DNA of 64,000 bases from Mycolicibacterium pulveris (GCF_010725725.1 NZ_AP022599.1:124001-188000); one strand, 5' to 3'; counted from the stretch's first letter, positions 47,012 through 59,103 are shown. The notes: a model not told the origin generated them from the sequence alone. Numbers and translations are program-made.

Positions 47012-47688
47012 AAGACGACGGCGGTGAGCGTCAGGCCGTCGCGCACCGACCAGCGGCCCGACAGCGTCTCCAGCGGCGGGCCGGACTCGGCGGCCGGGTC
47101 GATGAGAATCCGCGAGATGAATCGGCCTGCGCTGCCGCTGTCGTCGACGTAGAACACGATGTGCGCATCTTCGAAGCCCAGCCAGCGGCGGGTCACCGGA
47201 AACCATGCCTTGTAGGTCGCCTCCTTGGCGCAGAACAGGATTCGGTCCCAGTGCAGTCCGGCGGGCAGTTCGGCCAGTTCGGCTCGCTCGGCAGGCAGGC
47301 TGATCGCGTCGAGCACGCCGTCGGGCAGCACCCCGTGCGGCTCGGCGTCGATGCCCACCGAGCGCACCGCGCCCTGTTTGGCGACGGCCGCGCCGCGGAA
47401 CCCCTCGCAGTGGGTCAGGCTGCCGACCACGCCGTCCGGCCAGCGCGGTTCGCCCTTCTCCCCCTTGAGGATCGGGACCGGACCGACGCCGAGCTGGCTC
47501 AGCGCCTGGCGGGCGCAGTAGCGCACGGTGACGAACTCGTTGCGCCGCTTGGCCACCGATCTCGCGATCAGCGGCTCCTCTTCGGGCAGCGGCGTGATCT
47601 CGGCCGGGTCGTCGTAGCGTTCGGCGGCGGCGAGCTCGGGGATGGCCGCGGGCAGCACACCCGACAGCAAGGTGGCCGTGGTCGTCAT
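47008..47688 (-). CDS. pptT: 4'-phosphopantetheinyl transferase PptT
   Basis: Activates acyl and peptidyl carrier proteins for mycolate, polyketide and siderophore synthesis; essential in mycobacteria. 226 residues. Mg-binding VGIDAEPH and [13 protein letters not shown] motifs, plus [11 protein letters not shown] 47688 overlaps the phosphoesterase stop. Confidence 0.95.
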   Translation of the reverse strand: MTTTATLLSGVLPAAIPELAAAERYDDPAEITPLPEEEPLIARSVAKRRNEFVTVRYCARQALSQLGVGPVPILKGEKGEPRWPDGVVGSLTHCEGFRGAAVAKQGAVRSVGIDAEPHGVLPDGVLDAISLPAERAELAELPAGLHWDRILFCAKEATYKAWFPVTRRWLGFEDAHIVFYVDDSGSAGRFISRILIDPAAESGPPLETLSGRWSVRDGLTLTAVVL

Positions 47689-48635
47689 GACTGTCTCGCC
47701 CTGATGCGCTGGCTGACCTTGGCGGCGTTGTCCCGCATCTCCTGGGTGATCTGGAAATGGCCGCCGAACTCGTTGAGGTAGCCGGGCGGATACGCGGGGT
47801 CGGGCAGGATCTGCCGCAGCCAGCGATACGGCTTGCGGCGCCGCCACTCCCGCGGGTAGCCGACCGACACCTCCTCGAACCGCACCCCGTCATACCAGGT
47901 GGTGCGCGGAATGTGCAGGTGCCCGTACACCGAGCAGACCGCGTTGTAGCGGGTGTGCCAGTCCGCGGTGGCGGTGGTGCCGCACCACAGCGAGAACTCG
48001 GGATAGAACATCGCCTCGCACGGCTCCCGAACCAACGGGAAATGGTTGACCAGCACCGTCGGCGTCATCCAGTCGAGGTCCTCGAGCCGCTTGCGGGTGT
48101 GGGCCACCCGCTCGCGGCACCACGCGTCGCGGGTGGCGTACGGCTCGGCCGACAACAGGAACTCGTCGGTGCCGACCACGTTACGTTCGCGCGCGAGCGC
48201 CAGGCCTTCGGCCTTGGTGGCGGCGCCGGCCGGCAGGAACGTGTAGTCGTACAGCAAAAACATCGGCACGATGGTGGCCGGGCCGCCCTCCTCGGTCCAC
48301 ACCGGATACGGGTGCTCGGGAGTGACGATGCCCATCTCGTCGCACATGTTGACGAGGTAGTCGTAGCGGGCCTTGCCGAAGATCTGCATCGGGTCCCGGT
48401 TGGTGGTCCACAGCTCGTGGTTGCCCGGGATCCAGATGACCTTGGCGAAGCGCTTACGCAGCAGATCCAGTGCCCACCGGATCTCGTCGGTGCGCTCAGC
48501 GACGTCGCCCGCGACGATCAGCCAGTCGTCGGGGGTCGCCGGGTGCAGCGCCTCGGTCACCGGTTTGTTGCCCGTGTGACCGGTGTGAAGGTCGCTGATC
48601 GCCCAGAGGGTGGGTCGTCGGCCATCGCGGGTCAC
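47685..48635 (-). CDS. Calcineurin-like metallophosphoesterase (Rv2795c-like)
   Basis: A 316-residue protein with all five metallophosphoesterase motifs: [25 protein letters not shown] and YGHLH. GTG 48635 starts [16 protein letters not shown], putting motif I near residue 14. Always paired with pptT in mycobacteria, where the partner is reported to oppose PptT by releasing phosphopantetheine from carrier protein (PptH); this assignment is from synteny. Confidence 0.9.
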   Translation of the reverse strand: MTRDGRRPTLWAISDLHTGHTGNKPVTEALHPATPDDWLIVAGDVAERTDEIRWALDLLRKRFAKVIWIPGNHELWTTNRDPMQIFGKARYDYLVNMCDEMGIVTPEHPYPVWTEEGGPATIVPMFLLYDYTFLPAGAATKAEGLALARERNVVGTDEFLLSAEPYATRDAWCRERVAHTRKRLEDLDWMTPTVLVNHFPLVREPCEAMFYPEFSLWCGTTATADWHTRYNAVCSVYGHLHIPRTTWYDGVRFEEVSVGYPREWRRRKPYRWLRQILPDPAYPPGYLNEFGGHFQITQEMRDNAAKVSQRIRARQS

Positions 48636-48702
48636 AGCTGACCAGCCTACTTGCGCGGTCGCGGACAGCGTTCGCCCGCGGGTGCCACGCCCGCCCGGCA
48701 AC

Positions 48703-48716
48703 TAGAACATGTTCTT
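48703..48716. promoter_or_regulatory. Perfect 12-bp palindrome, KstR-operator-like
   Basis: TAGAACATGTTCTT contains the perfect palindrome AGAACATGTTCT (48704-48715). It matches 13 of 14 positions of the mycobacterial KstR site TAGAAC-N2-GTTCTA. It lies 67 bases from the phosphoesterase start and 94 bases from the DUF3558 gene start. Confidence 0.45.
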
Positions 48717-48810
48717 ATTTGCCCGTCGGGACCGCCGGGGGCACCGCTACACTCCCGGCAGGGTCGGACAACCGCCGGCGGCGTGGCCGCCGCAACGAGC
48801 AGGAGGTGTG

Positions 48811-49383
48811 ATGGTCGCCAAACTGCGCCTTGCCGCGGCGGCATGTGCGCTGGTCGCGGCGGTGATCGTGGTGTGGCAGACCAATCCGTCCGGCCGGCCG
48901 ACCCAGGTGCGCGCGGTGGATCTGCCGATGACGAACGTCACCACCACGATCAAGTGGCCGGTCGTCGAAACGGTCGACCCGTCGCCGTTCAATCCGTGCA
49001 CCGAGATCCCGCTCGAGGTGGTGCAGGGCCTGGGTCTGGCGTTCACCCCACCGGTGCCGGAGGATCAGCTGCGCTGCAAGTACGACGCCGGCAACTATCA
49101 GATGGCCGTGGAGGCGATCGTCTGGCGCAGCTACGAGGAGACGCTGCCGCCGGACGCGGTCGAGATGGACATCGACGGTCGACGCGCCGCGCAGTGGTGG
49201 ATCATGAAGCCCACCGACTGGAACAACCGCTGGTGGATCACCTGCATGATCGCGTTCGACACCAGCTACGGCGTCCTGCAGCAGTCGCTGTTCTACTCGC
49301 CGATCTATTCCGATCCCGACCCGGACTGCATGCAGACCAACCTGCAGCGCGCCCACGAATTGGTGCCCCACTACGTGTTCTAG
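48811..49383 (+). CDS. DUF3558 family exported protein (LppV-like)
   Basis: A 190-residue protein with an N-terminal hydrophobic segment (residues 5-22) that serves as signal or anchor but has no lipobox cysteine, unlike LppV. DUF3558 core seen in PSPFNPCTEIPLEVVQGLGL and the paired Cys residues further on (CKYD, CMIAF, CMQTN). AGGAGG ribosome site before ATG 48811. Function unknown. Confidence 0.75.
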   Translation: MVAKLRLAAAACALVAAVIVVWQTNPSGRPTQVRAVDLPMTNVTTTIKWPVVETVDPSPFNPCTEIPLEVVQGLGLAFTPPVPEDQLRCKYDAGNYQMAVEAIVWRSYEETLPPDAVEMDIDGRRAAQWWIMKPTDWNNRWWITCMIAFDTSYGVLQQSLFYSPIYSDPDPDCMQTNLQRAHELVPHYVF

Positions 49384-49395
49384 GTGTTAGGTGTT

Positions 49396-50475
49396 CTAGC
49401 GGTCGTCGAGCTGGTCGGTGGGGCTGGAACGCTCCAGCATGCCGATCGTCTCCTCGCCGTCCCAGCGGTACCGCGCGCCCGCCTGCTGCAGCGCCGGAAA
49501 GCTCCAGTCGGCCATCTTGGCGCGGTGCTCGGCGGGGATCTCGCCGGGGTCGGTGATGTCGTGGGTGGAGACCACGGTTTCGCCCTGGATGCGCACGGTG
49601 CCGCGGTCGGTTTCCAGCACGACGGAGACGTCCTCGCCGCGGGCCTGCAATCGGCGCAGCCACGGCGCCTCGACGACGCGCGCGGGAATGAGGCCGCCCT
49701 TTTCGCCGAGGTACAGGTAGCCCTCGTTGTAGTTGGGCTGGCCGTCGGGTCGGGGCGGATACGCGATGTAGCCGAAGGCCCGGCCGCTGCCGAACAACGC
49801 CGACTGCCAACAGTGGCCCCAGAATCCCTCAAGCCGCCGCACCCCCTGGCGCCGGATCCGCAACCCGCTGCCGGAGATCGCATGATGGCGGCCGGCCGCG
49901 GACACCGCGCCCGTCGCCCGGAAAAGCTGTTCGTAGCGCGCCCCGCCCATGAGGTCACCGACGACCGTCGTCTTCAGCTGCTCCTCGGCCGCGGCGTGCA
50001 TCGCGCCCTGGACCCACGGTGGCACCGCCATCTTCGCCTCCACCTCGAACCGAAGATCGACGAGCGGGCCGTCTTTGCGTCCCGCGGCCAGGTCGGCCGA
50101 CGACGTCTGCACGGCCTGCCCGTCAAACGTCATGGTCCACACGTCGAACGGGGAAACGCATTCGAAAGCCAGCGGACCGGCGCCCAGCACCGTCGGCTTT
50201 CCCGTCGTGCCCTGAACCGGCCTACTCGGCGCGTCGTCGCGCAACCGGTACACCGTGCCGTCGGCGAACGCGACGTTGACCTGCACGCTGTGGGCCTCCC
50301 AGCTCGACGCGACCGCTTCGATGCCGATGCGGGGCAGCCCGACCTGCCCGCCGTCGTCAAACACCCAGAAGCTCACCGAATCCCGCATCTCGGGGTTGTC
50401 CGGGCGGGTGGCGAACACGAACTCACGGGCCTGGTCGATGCCGCCGGTCAGATCGCCCCCTCTGCCATTGCTCAT
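49396..50475 (-). CDS. Conserved mycobacterial protein, partner of sulfotransferase
   Basis: A 359-residue beta-rich protein; ATG 50475 overlaps the sulfotransferase stop. Features: a Trp/Gly-rich core (EGFWGHCWQSALFGSGRAFGYI cut short), IGMLERSSP near the end. I recall similar proteins (DUF7064/7065-like) beside sulfotransferase-family genes, but cannot confirm. No signal peptide or catalytic motif recognised. Confidence 0.6.
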   Translation of the reverse strand: MSNGRGGDLTGGIDQAREFVFATRPDNPEMRDSVSFWVFDDGGQVGLPRIGIEAVASSWEAHSVQVNVAFADGTVYRLRDDAPSRPVQGTTGKPTVLGAGPLAFECVSPFDVWTMTFDGQAVQTSSADLAAGRKDGPLVDLRFEVEAKMAVPPWVQGAMHAAAEEQLKTTVVGDLMGGARYEQLFRATGAVSAAGRHHAISGSGLRIRRQGVRRLEGFWGHCWQSALFGSGRAFGYIAYPPRPDGQPNYNEGYLYLGEKGGLIPARVVEAPWLRRLQARGEDVSVVLETDRGTVRIQGETVVSTHDITDPGEIPAEHRAKMADWSFPALQQAGARYRWDGEETIGMLERSSPTDQLDDR

Positions 50476-51608
50476 GCGCGTTTCCTCTCTGCGGGCACGT
50501 AGGTGTTGACGTAGTCGGCGAACAGCGGCCGAATCGCGTTGGCGTCCAACCCGAACACCTCGGGGTCCGCCTTCGGGTGAGGCTCCCGGTTCTCGGCGTT
50601 CTCGACCCACCACGACCGCATCCGTGCGGTGAACTCCGCGGTGACCGGTTCGCCGAGCCACCCGTACAGCCGGGTCACTTCGCCGACGGGGTCGGCCTGC
50701 ATGGCGCGAAAGTCGATGTCGTAGAAGCGGTTTTCGGCACCGCCGGCACGAAACGCCATCACCCGCTGCATGCCCGTCGACCACTGCGCGACATTGAGCC
50801 CGCCGAGGTAACGGGTGTCGACGTGGTCGGTGAACCCGCCGACGATGTCGGCGTACACGTCGGCCACCGACAGCATCACGTCGGCGGGGTCGCGGTGGGT
50901 CATCACGAACCGGGCGTCGGGAAACGCCTGGTCCAGGTAGGGCAGCGAGAGCACGTGCGCAGGCGATTTCAGCCGCCACCGCCGGGTCTCTTCGCCCCAC
51001 TGCAGCAGCTTGAGCACCCGCAGCTCATAGCGGTAGGTGGACGTGAAATCGGCTTGGTCGACCAGCCATTCGGAATACGACGGTATTTGGGCGTAGGCCT
51101 GAAAGATCTGCGATTTGAAGTCGAGCGCCATCAACTCCAGGCACTCCATCGGGCCGCGGATGTCGTTGGGCACGTGACGGCGACTGCCGGCGATCGGCGT
51201 GCGCTGCTCCGGCGGGATGCGCGGGTCGGCACCGGTGACGGTCGACGGCGGCGGGCACGGCTGCGCGGATTCCCAGCTGCGCAGATACCGCACATTCGGG
51301 TCCTGGGCGAGCAGGAATGACAGCGCGGTGGAACCGGTGCGCGGCAGCCCGAGCCCGAACAGCGGCGCGACGATCTGCTCGTCGGCGATCTCGGGGTGAC
51401 GCCGGTACCAGTCCTCCACCTGCAGCCGCTGACCCAGGTGCAGCCCGATGCGTTGGTAGATGAACCGTTCGCCGCGCGCGTTCAGCCGGGCTTCGTCCCG
51501 CAGCGCCCGGGTGAGGATCTCCAGCCCTTCGCGGAACGCGTCGTCGCCGAAGTCGTCGCACCCGGTGCGGCTGACGGCTGCTGCCATCAACTCCTTGGCT
51601 GATGCCAC
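50472..51608 (-). CDS. PAPS-dependent sulfotransferase family protein
   Basis: A 378-residue protein. GTG 51608 has GGGAGGT 8 bases upstream. 5' phosphosulfate loop LGLPRTGSTALSFLLAQDP (about residue 90) and 3' phosphate-binding FVMTHRDPADVMLSVADVY (about 230). Such Stf-like enzymes sulfate lipids or sterols in mycobacteria; substrate unknown. Coupled to the next gene, and divergent from a tetR gene that likely controls it. Confidence 0.85.
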   Translation of the reverse strand: MASAKELMAAAVSRTGCDDFGDDAFREGLEILTRALRDEARLNARGERFIYQRIGLHLGQRLQVEDWYRRHPEIADEQIVAPLFGLGLPRTGSTALSFLLAQDPNVRYLRSWESAQPCPPPSTVTGADPRIPPEQRTPIAGSRRHVPNDIRGPMECLELMALDFKSQIFQAYAQIPSYSEWLVDQADFTSTYRYELRVLKLLQWGEETRRWRLKSPAHVLSLPYLDQAFPDARFVMTHRDPADVMLSVADVYADIVGGFTDHVDTRYLGGLNVAQWSTGMQRVMAFRAGGAENRFYDIDFRAMQADPVGEVTRLYGWLGEPVTAEFTARMRSWWVENAENREPHPKADPEVFGLDANAIRPLFADYVNTYVPAERKRA

Positions 51609-51633
51609 GATGCACCTCCCGCGCAATTCGTGA

Positions 51634-51643
51634 CAGTATACTG
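51634..51643. promoter_or_regulatory. Palindrome carrying -10 elements of both divergent promoters
   Basis: CAGTATACTG is self-complementary and contains TATACT on both strands (51637-51642 on +, 51640-51635 on -). Each fits a -10 for tetR (+) and for the sulfotransferase gene (-). A TetR dimer bound here would shut both. Confidence 0.5.
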
Positions 51644-51651
51644 CCGCTATT

Positions 51652-52284
51652 ATGGCCGATTCGTCAATGGCGCCGCGCCGCTCCTACGACAACCGCGCCC
51701 GCGCGCAGAAGGCCGCCCAGACCCGCGAGCGCATCGTCGCCGCGGGCAGCGAGCTGGTGCACGAGTTCGAGAGCTGGGATTGGCGCGGGCTGACGTTTCG
51801 CGCGGTCGCCGAGCGCGCCGGCGTGGGCGAGCGCACGGTGTACCGGCACTTCCCCACCGAACGGCATCTGCACGACGCGGTGATGGCGCGACTCGAGGCC
51901 GAGGCGGGCGTGCGCTACGAGGACGTGACCCTCGAGAGCCTCGGCGAGGTGACCGGGCGCGTCTTCGCGTCGCTGCAGCGGTTCTCGGTGCGGGAATCGG
52001 TTCCGACCCCACGCGATTCGGCGTTCGCCGGCTCCGATGAGCGCCGCCGCGACGCCCTGCTGCGCGCGGTGTCGGCGGCGGCCCCCGACCTGCCGGAGGC
52101 GCAACGACACACGATGGCCGGGTTGCTTGATGTGCTGTGGAGCCCGGCGTCCTATGAACGGCTCGTCGGCGGGTGGGGCCTGCGCGGTGAAGACGCCACC
52201 CGCGCGATCGAGTGGCTGATGGCCCAGGTGGTGCAGGCGATCCGGCGTGACGGCGGCGCCGCCTGTATAGCCTCGGTGGAGTGA
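51652..52284 (+). CDS. TetR family transcriptional regulator
   Basis: A 210-residue protein with a TetR DNA-binding domain (TRERIVAAGSELVHEF ... LTFRAVAERAGVGERTVYRHFPT, about residues 24-70). ATG 51652. Divergent from the sulfotransferase pair and coupled by GTGA overlap to the CocE hydrolase, so these are its likely targets. Ligand unknown. Confidence 0.88.
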   Translation: MADSSMAPRRSYDNRARAQKAAQTRERIVAAGSELVHEFESWDWRGLTFRAVAERAGVGERTVYRHFPTERHLHDAVMARLEAEAGVRYEDVTLESLGEVTGRVFASLQRFSVRESVPTPRDSAFAGSDERRRDALLRAVSAAAPDLPEAQRHTMAGLLDVLWSPASYERLVGGWGLRGEDATRAIEWLMAQVVQAIRRDGGAACIASVE

Positions 52285-53954
52285 CCGAAGTTTCCTCGCC
52301 GGCAACCGCCAAACCCCGCTCGAAGGCCAGGCGGCTGGCCGGGCGCACGGCGGCACGCCTGCTGCGCCTGCCACCGCACACCACGGATTTCACGGTGAGC
52401 CGCGTGCGCGTGCCGATGCGCGACGGGGTGGAGCTGATGGCCGACCACTATGCGCCCGCGACGCCGGACCCGGCCGGCACCTTGCTGATCAGATGTCCAT
52501 ACGGTCGGGGCTTCCCGTTCTCGACGCTGTACGCGGGCGCGTACGCCTCGCGCGGCTATCACGTGCTGTTCCAGAGCGTGCGCGGCACCTACGGCTCCGG
52601 CGGTGAGTTCATGCCGATGTCGCACGAGATCGCCGACGGCGCCGACACCGTGGCGTGGCTGCGTGAACAGCCCTGGTTCACCGGCACGTTCGGCACCATC
52701 GGACTGTCGTATCTGGGCTTCACCCAGTGGGCGCTGTTGGTCGACCCGCCACCGGAGATGAAGGCCGCCGTCATCACCGTCGGCCCGCACGACACCAGCG
52801 GGCCGCGCTGGGGCCCGGGTTCGTTCGGCCTCAACGACTTTCTGGGCTGGAGTGACCTGGTCGCGCGCCAGGAGGATCCGCGTCGCGTCCGGCTGCTCAT
52901 CAGGCAGCTCAACGCCCGTCGCGCCCTGGCACGCGCGACCACCGGACTGCCGCTCGGCGAATCGGCCCGCAAACTGCTCGGCACCGGCGCGCCGTGGTTC
53001 GAAGACTGGCTGGCGCACCCCGAACCGGGCGACCCGTACTGGTCGGCGATGCGGCTGCAACAGGCATTGGACCGCGCCGAGATTCCGGTGCTGCTCATCA
53101 GCGGCTGGCAGGACCTGTTCCTCGAGCAGACGCTGACGCAGTATCAGCGCCTGCATGAGCGCGACGTCGAGGTCGGGCTGACCGTCGGATCGTGGACGCA
53201 CACGCACCTGACGACCAAGGCCGCCCCGATCGTCCTCCGCGAATCGCTGGACTGGCTGGGCAGCCACCTCTCCGGGCGGCGCAGCGCCCGGCCGCAACCG
53301 GTGCGCGTCCACGTCAACGGCGGGGGCTGGATCGATTTGCCGCAGTGGCCGCCGGCCAGGCCCGAGGTGGTGCGGTATCTGCAGCCCGGTGGCCGCCTCG
53401 GTGACACGGTGCCGCCGGAGACGGCGCCGCCGTCGACGTTCACCTACGATTCGGCCGACCCGACGCCCACCGTCGGCGGCCGGCTGCTCGCGCCCCAGGG
53501 CGGGTATCGCCGGGACGACAGCCTGGCGCGGCGCCCCGACGTGGTCAGCTTCACCGGGGACCGGCTGCCCGCCGACCTCTACGTCGTCGGCACGCCGGTC
53601 GTCGAGCTCGCGCACAGCTGCGACAACCCGCACAACGATCTGTTCGTCCGGATCAGCGAGGTCGACGCCAAGGGCACATCACGAAACGTCAGCGACGGAT
53701 ACCTCAGGGGCGCACCGGATTCCGCGACGGTGCGCATCGAACTCGACGCGGTCGCACACCGGTTCCGCGCCGGCTCACGCATCCGGGTGCTGGTCGCGGG
53801 CGGCTCGCATCCGCGCTTCGTGCGCAACCTGGGCACCGACGAACCGGTCCTGTCGAGCCGACGCCTGGTACCCGCCACCCACACGGTGCACCTCGGCGAC
53901 GGCGCGTCGCGGCTGGTGCTGCCCGCCGGCCCGCGTCCGCCGTCAGGCGACTGA
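52281..53954 (+). CDS. CocE/NonD family hydrolase (S15 peptidase-like)
   Basis: A 557-residue protein: alpha/beta hydrolase with nucleophile Ser in GTIGLSYLGFTQW (about residue 155), Asp in SGWQDLFLEQ, His in SWTHTHL, followed by a C-terminal jelly-roll domain as in cocaine esterase. GTG 52281 overlaps tetR. No signal peptide. Acts as an acyl-peptidase or esterase; overlaps the convergent DUF1802 gene by 12 bases. Confidence 0.85.
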   Translation: MTEVSSPATAKPRSKARRLAGRTAARLLRLPPHTTDFTVSRVRVPMRDGVELMADHYAPATPDPAGTLLIRCPYGRGFPFSTLYAGAYASRGYHVLFQSVRGTYGSGGEFMPMSHEIADGADTVAWLREQPWFTGTFGTIGLSYLGFTQWALLVDPPPEMKAAVITVGPHDTSGPRWGPGSFGLNDFLGWSDLVARQEDPRRVRLLIRQLNARRALARATTGLPLGESARKLLGTGAPWFEDWLAHPEPGDPYWSAMRLQQALDRAEIPVLLISGWQDLFLEQTLTQYQRLHERDVEVGLTVGSWTHTHLTTKAAPIVLRESLDWLGSHLSGRRSARPQPVRVHVNGGGWIDLPQWPPARPEVVRYLQPGGRLGDTVPPETAPPSTFTYDSADPTPTVGGRLLAPQGGYRRDDSLARRPDVVSFTGDRLPADLYVVGTPVVELAHSCDNPHNDLFVRISEVDAKGTSRNVSDGYLRGAPDSATVRIELDAVAHRFRAGSRIRVLVAGGSHPRFVRNLGTDEPVLSSRRLVPATHTVHLGDGASRLVLPAGPRPPSGD

Positions 53955-54491
53955 GCGCCGCACCCACTCGGCCACCTCGGCCAGCGTCGCGTCGTCGTGC
54001 ACCGGATCGGCCCAGCTCGGCGCGACCGGCAGCGACACCCAGCTGGTGCAACCGGCGTAGTCGGCCGTGCGCGCCAGCCGCAGCGGCTCGGCCAACGGGC
54101 TGGCTTGCACCACCAGCACGGCGAGCCGGTGTTTGGGCCGAAAGTCGAGCCGGTCGCTGCGCACCGACTCATCGGTCCAGATATGAAGGGGTGCAATGTC
54201 TTTGAGTGCATCGGGCCGGTTGACTTCGACGGCGGCGACGACGCTGGCCCCGGCGCGGATCACCACCGAGTCCTCGGTGCTGTCGGCGGACGCGACGTCG
54301 AGCAGCTCGCGATGCTCGGGCCGCACCCGTTCGGCGTGGCTGTGCGCGACGGTCGGGAACAGCAGGAACCGCGACGCCGTCACCGCGAACCGCTTTTCGT
54401 GGATGCCGCCCTTGCGCAGCAGCACGGTCTGCCTGCCGTCGAGCAGCGCGTGCACCGCCGCGCTCCACTCCTTGAGCGCGGGCTGGCTCAC
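53943..54491 (-). CDS. DUF1802 family protein
   Basis: A 182-residue protein with GTG 54491 (SQPALKEWSAAVHALLDGRQTVLLRKGGI cut short: ALKEWSAAVHALLDGRQ). GGIHEKRF and FLLFPTVAHSH are family marks. Function unknown. Coupled to DUF2277 by a 4-base overlap. Confidence 0.78.
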   Translation of the reverse strand: MSQPALKEWSAAVHALLDGRQTVLLRKGGIHEKRFAVTASRFLLFPTVAHSHAERVRPEHRELLDVASADSTEDSVVIRAGASVVAAVEVNRPDALKDIAPLHIWTDESVRSDRLDFRPKHRLAVLVVQASPLAEPLRLARTADYAGCTSWVSLPVAPSWADPVHDDATLAEVAEWVRRSVA

Positions 54492-54763
54492 GGTCCCTTG
54501 GCGGCGGCCAGGCGCGCGCGCACCTCGGGCCTGCGCAGCGGCGGCACGGTCTTGGGCGGCTGCCGCCGCGGCGGCAGGCCCGCCAACAGCCGCGTGGTGG
54601 TGGCGGCGACCTCGGCGACGGCGGCCTCGAAGGCGTCGGCGTTGGCCGCCGTGGGCCGGGTGATGCCGCTGACCTTGCGGATGTACTGGCGCGCGGCCGC
54701 CTCGATCTCCTCGTCGGTCGCGGCCGGCTCCAGACCACGCAGCTCGGTGATGTTTCGGCACAT
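54488..54763 (-). CDS. DUF2277 family protein
   Basis: A 91-residue protein, MCRNITELRGLEPAATDEEI start with the conserved Cys2, ARQYIRKVSG in the middle. Function unknown; divergent from the crotonase gene. Confidence 0.85.
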   Translation of the reverse strand: MCRNITELRGLEPAATDEEIEAAARQYIRKVSGITRPTAANADAFEAAVAEVAATTTRLLAGLPPRRQPPKTVPPLRRPEVRARLAAAKGP

Positions 54764-54786
54764 GCCTCCACGATATGTTCAGGCCC

Positions 54787-55554
54787 ATGGTCAGCTCAGA
54801 AACACCGGACATCTTGCTCATCGACACCGTGGAGCGCGTGCGCACCTTGACGCTCAACCGGCCGCAGTCCCGCAACGCGTTGTCGGCTGAGCTGCGCAAA
54901 CGCTTCTTCCGCGCGCTGGGGGACGCCGAGGCCGACGACGACGTCGACGTGGTGATCGTCACCGGCGCCGATCCGGTGTTCTGCGCCGGGCTCGACCTCA
55001 AGGAATTAGGTGAGACCGCGGACCTCCCCGATATCTCGCCGAAGTGGCCGCCGATGACCAAGCCGGTGATCGGCGCGATCAACGGTGCCGCGGTGACCGG
55101 CGGCCTGGAGATCGCGTTGTACTGCGACATCCTGATCGCCTCCGAGCAGGCCCGGTTCGCCGACACCCACGCCCGCGTCGGGCTGCTGCCGACCTGGGGG
55201 CTGTCGGTGCGGCTGCCGCAGAAGGTCGGTGTCGGGCTGGCCCGGCGGATGAGCCTGACCGGTGACTACCTCTCGGCCGCCGATGCGCTGCGGGCGGGGC
55301 TGGTCACCGAGGTGGTCCCGCACGACGAATTGCTGCCGACCGCGCGCCGGGTCGCGGCGTCGATCGTCGGCAACAACCAGCGGGCGGTGCGGGCGCTGCT
55401 GGCGTCGTATCACCGCATCGACGAGGCGCAGACCAACGAGGGGTTGTGGATCGAGGCGGCCTCGGCGCGGGAGTGGATGCGCACGGCCAGCGGCGACGAC
55501 ATCGCCGCCAACCGTGACGCGGTGTTGCAGCGAGGCCGCTCCCAAGTCCGCTGA
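54787..55554 (+). CDS. Enoyl-CoA hydratase/isomerase family protein
   Basis: A 255-residue crotonase fold protein. ATG 54787 preferred to 54775. Oxyanion-hole residues in NALSAELRK and CAGLDLKEL, NGAAVTGGLEIALYCD holds the first catalytic Glu. The position of the second catalytic Glu (normally P-E in FxxPEI) reads ADTHARVGL, so it is absent; a standard hydratase reaction is doubtful and another crotonase chemistry is possible. Confidence 0.85.
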   Translation: MVSSETPDILLIDTVERVRTLTLNRPQSRNALSAELRKRFFRALGDAEADDDVDVVIVTGADPVFCAGLDLKELGETADLPDISPKWPPMTKPVIGAINGAAVTGGLEIALYCDILIASEQARFADTHARVGLLPTWGLSVRLPQKVGVGLARRMSLTGDYLSAADALRAGLVTEVVPHDELLPTARRVAASIVGNNQRAVRALLASYHRIDEAQTNEGLWIEAASAREWMRTASGDDIAANRDAVLQRGRSQVR

Positions 55555-55571
55555 TGTTTCCCCCTTTTTTG

Positions 55572-55630
55572 GCGAGCGTGCGTGTCAGAGGGCGACACGC
55601 CGAGTTCTTTCGCGATTTCACGCACGCTCG
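55572..55630. repeat. 59-bp dyad repeat, left copy
   Basis: Begins GCGAGCGTGCGTG and ends CACGCACGCTCG, which pair as a hairpin stem. It is the reverse complement, with 6 mismatches, of the copy at 56220-56278. Overlaps the promoter side of the methyltransferase gene. Confidence 0.75.
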
Positions 55631-55642
55631 TAGGCTGCGATC

Positions 55643-56206
55643 GTGAACGAACTGCACGAGTACTGCGGCAGCGACGAATGGCGACAGCTGATCCGTGAGG
55701 TGATCCTGCCGTGGGCGCTCGGCGAAACCGACCTCGGTGACAACGTGCTCGAGGTCGGCCCCGGATACGGCGCCACCACCGACGTCCTCGGCGAGGTCGC
55801 CGCCCGGGTGACGTCGGTGGAGATCGACGACGAGCTCGCCGCGATGCTCACCGAGCGCTTCGCCGACACCCCGTCGGTGAAGATCATCAACGGGGACGCG
55901 ACGCGGTTGGCCTTCGCCGACCAGACCTTCACCGGCGCAGCGTGTTTCACGATGCTTCATCATGTGCCCACCACCGAGCTGCAGGACCGGGTGTTCGCCG
56001 AGGTCGCGCGTGTGCTGCGGCCCGGGGCGGCGCTGGTGGCCAGTGACAGCCTCGGCAGCGACGAGTTGGCCGCCGCGCACGAGGGCGACACGTACAACCC
56101 GGTGGATCCGGCGACACTGCCGGATCGGTTGGCGGCGGCCGGATTCGGTGACGTCTCGGTGAAGACGACAGAGTTCGGCTGGGCGGCGATCGCCCGGATC
56201 TCCTGA
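55643..56206 (+). CDS. Class I SAM-dependent methyltransferase
   Basis: A 187-residue Rossmann methyltransferase. Motif I VLEVGPGYGATTD (about residue 34), acidic SVEID (about 58), INGDATRLAF (about 80) and FTMLHHVP (motif IV region). GTG 55643 lies 12 bases after the left repeat copy. Substrate unknown. The gene is bracketed by inverted copies of a 59-bp repeat. Confidence 0.85.
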   Translation: MNELHEYCGSDEWRQLIREVILPWALGETDLGDNVLEVGPGYGATTDVLGEVAARVTSVEIDDELAAMLTERFADTPSVKIINGDATRLAFADQTFTGAACFTMLHHVPTTELQDRVFAEVARVLRPGAALVASDSLGSDELAAAHEGDTYNPVDPATLPDRLAAAGFGDVSVKTTEFGWAAIARIS

Positions 56207-56218
56207 TCCGCATCCGCG

Positions 56219-56278
56219 GCGAGCGTGCGTGAACTCGCGAAAGAATGCGGCGTGTCGGCCGCAGACACGCACGCTCGC
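56219..56278. repeat. 59-bp dyad repeat, right copy
   Basis: Begins GCGAGCGTGCGTG, ends CACGCACGCTCGC; 12-base perfect stem arms. Sits between the convergent methyltransferase and dinF stops, where it can act as a terminator. About 90 percent identical to the left copy in inverted orientation. Confidence 0.75.
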
Positions 56279-56299
56279 CCAAGGAGGCGCCCGAACGAG

Positions 56300-59103
<2,804 letters not shown>

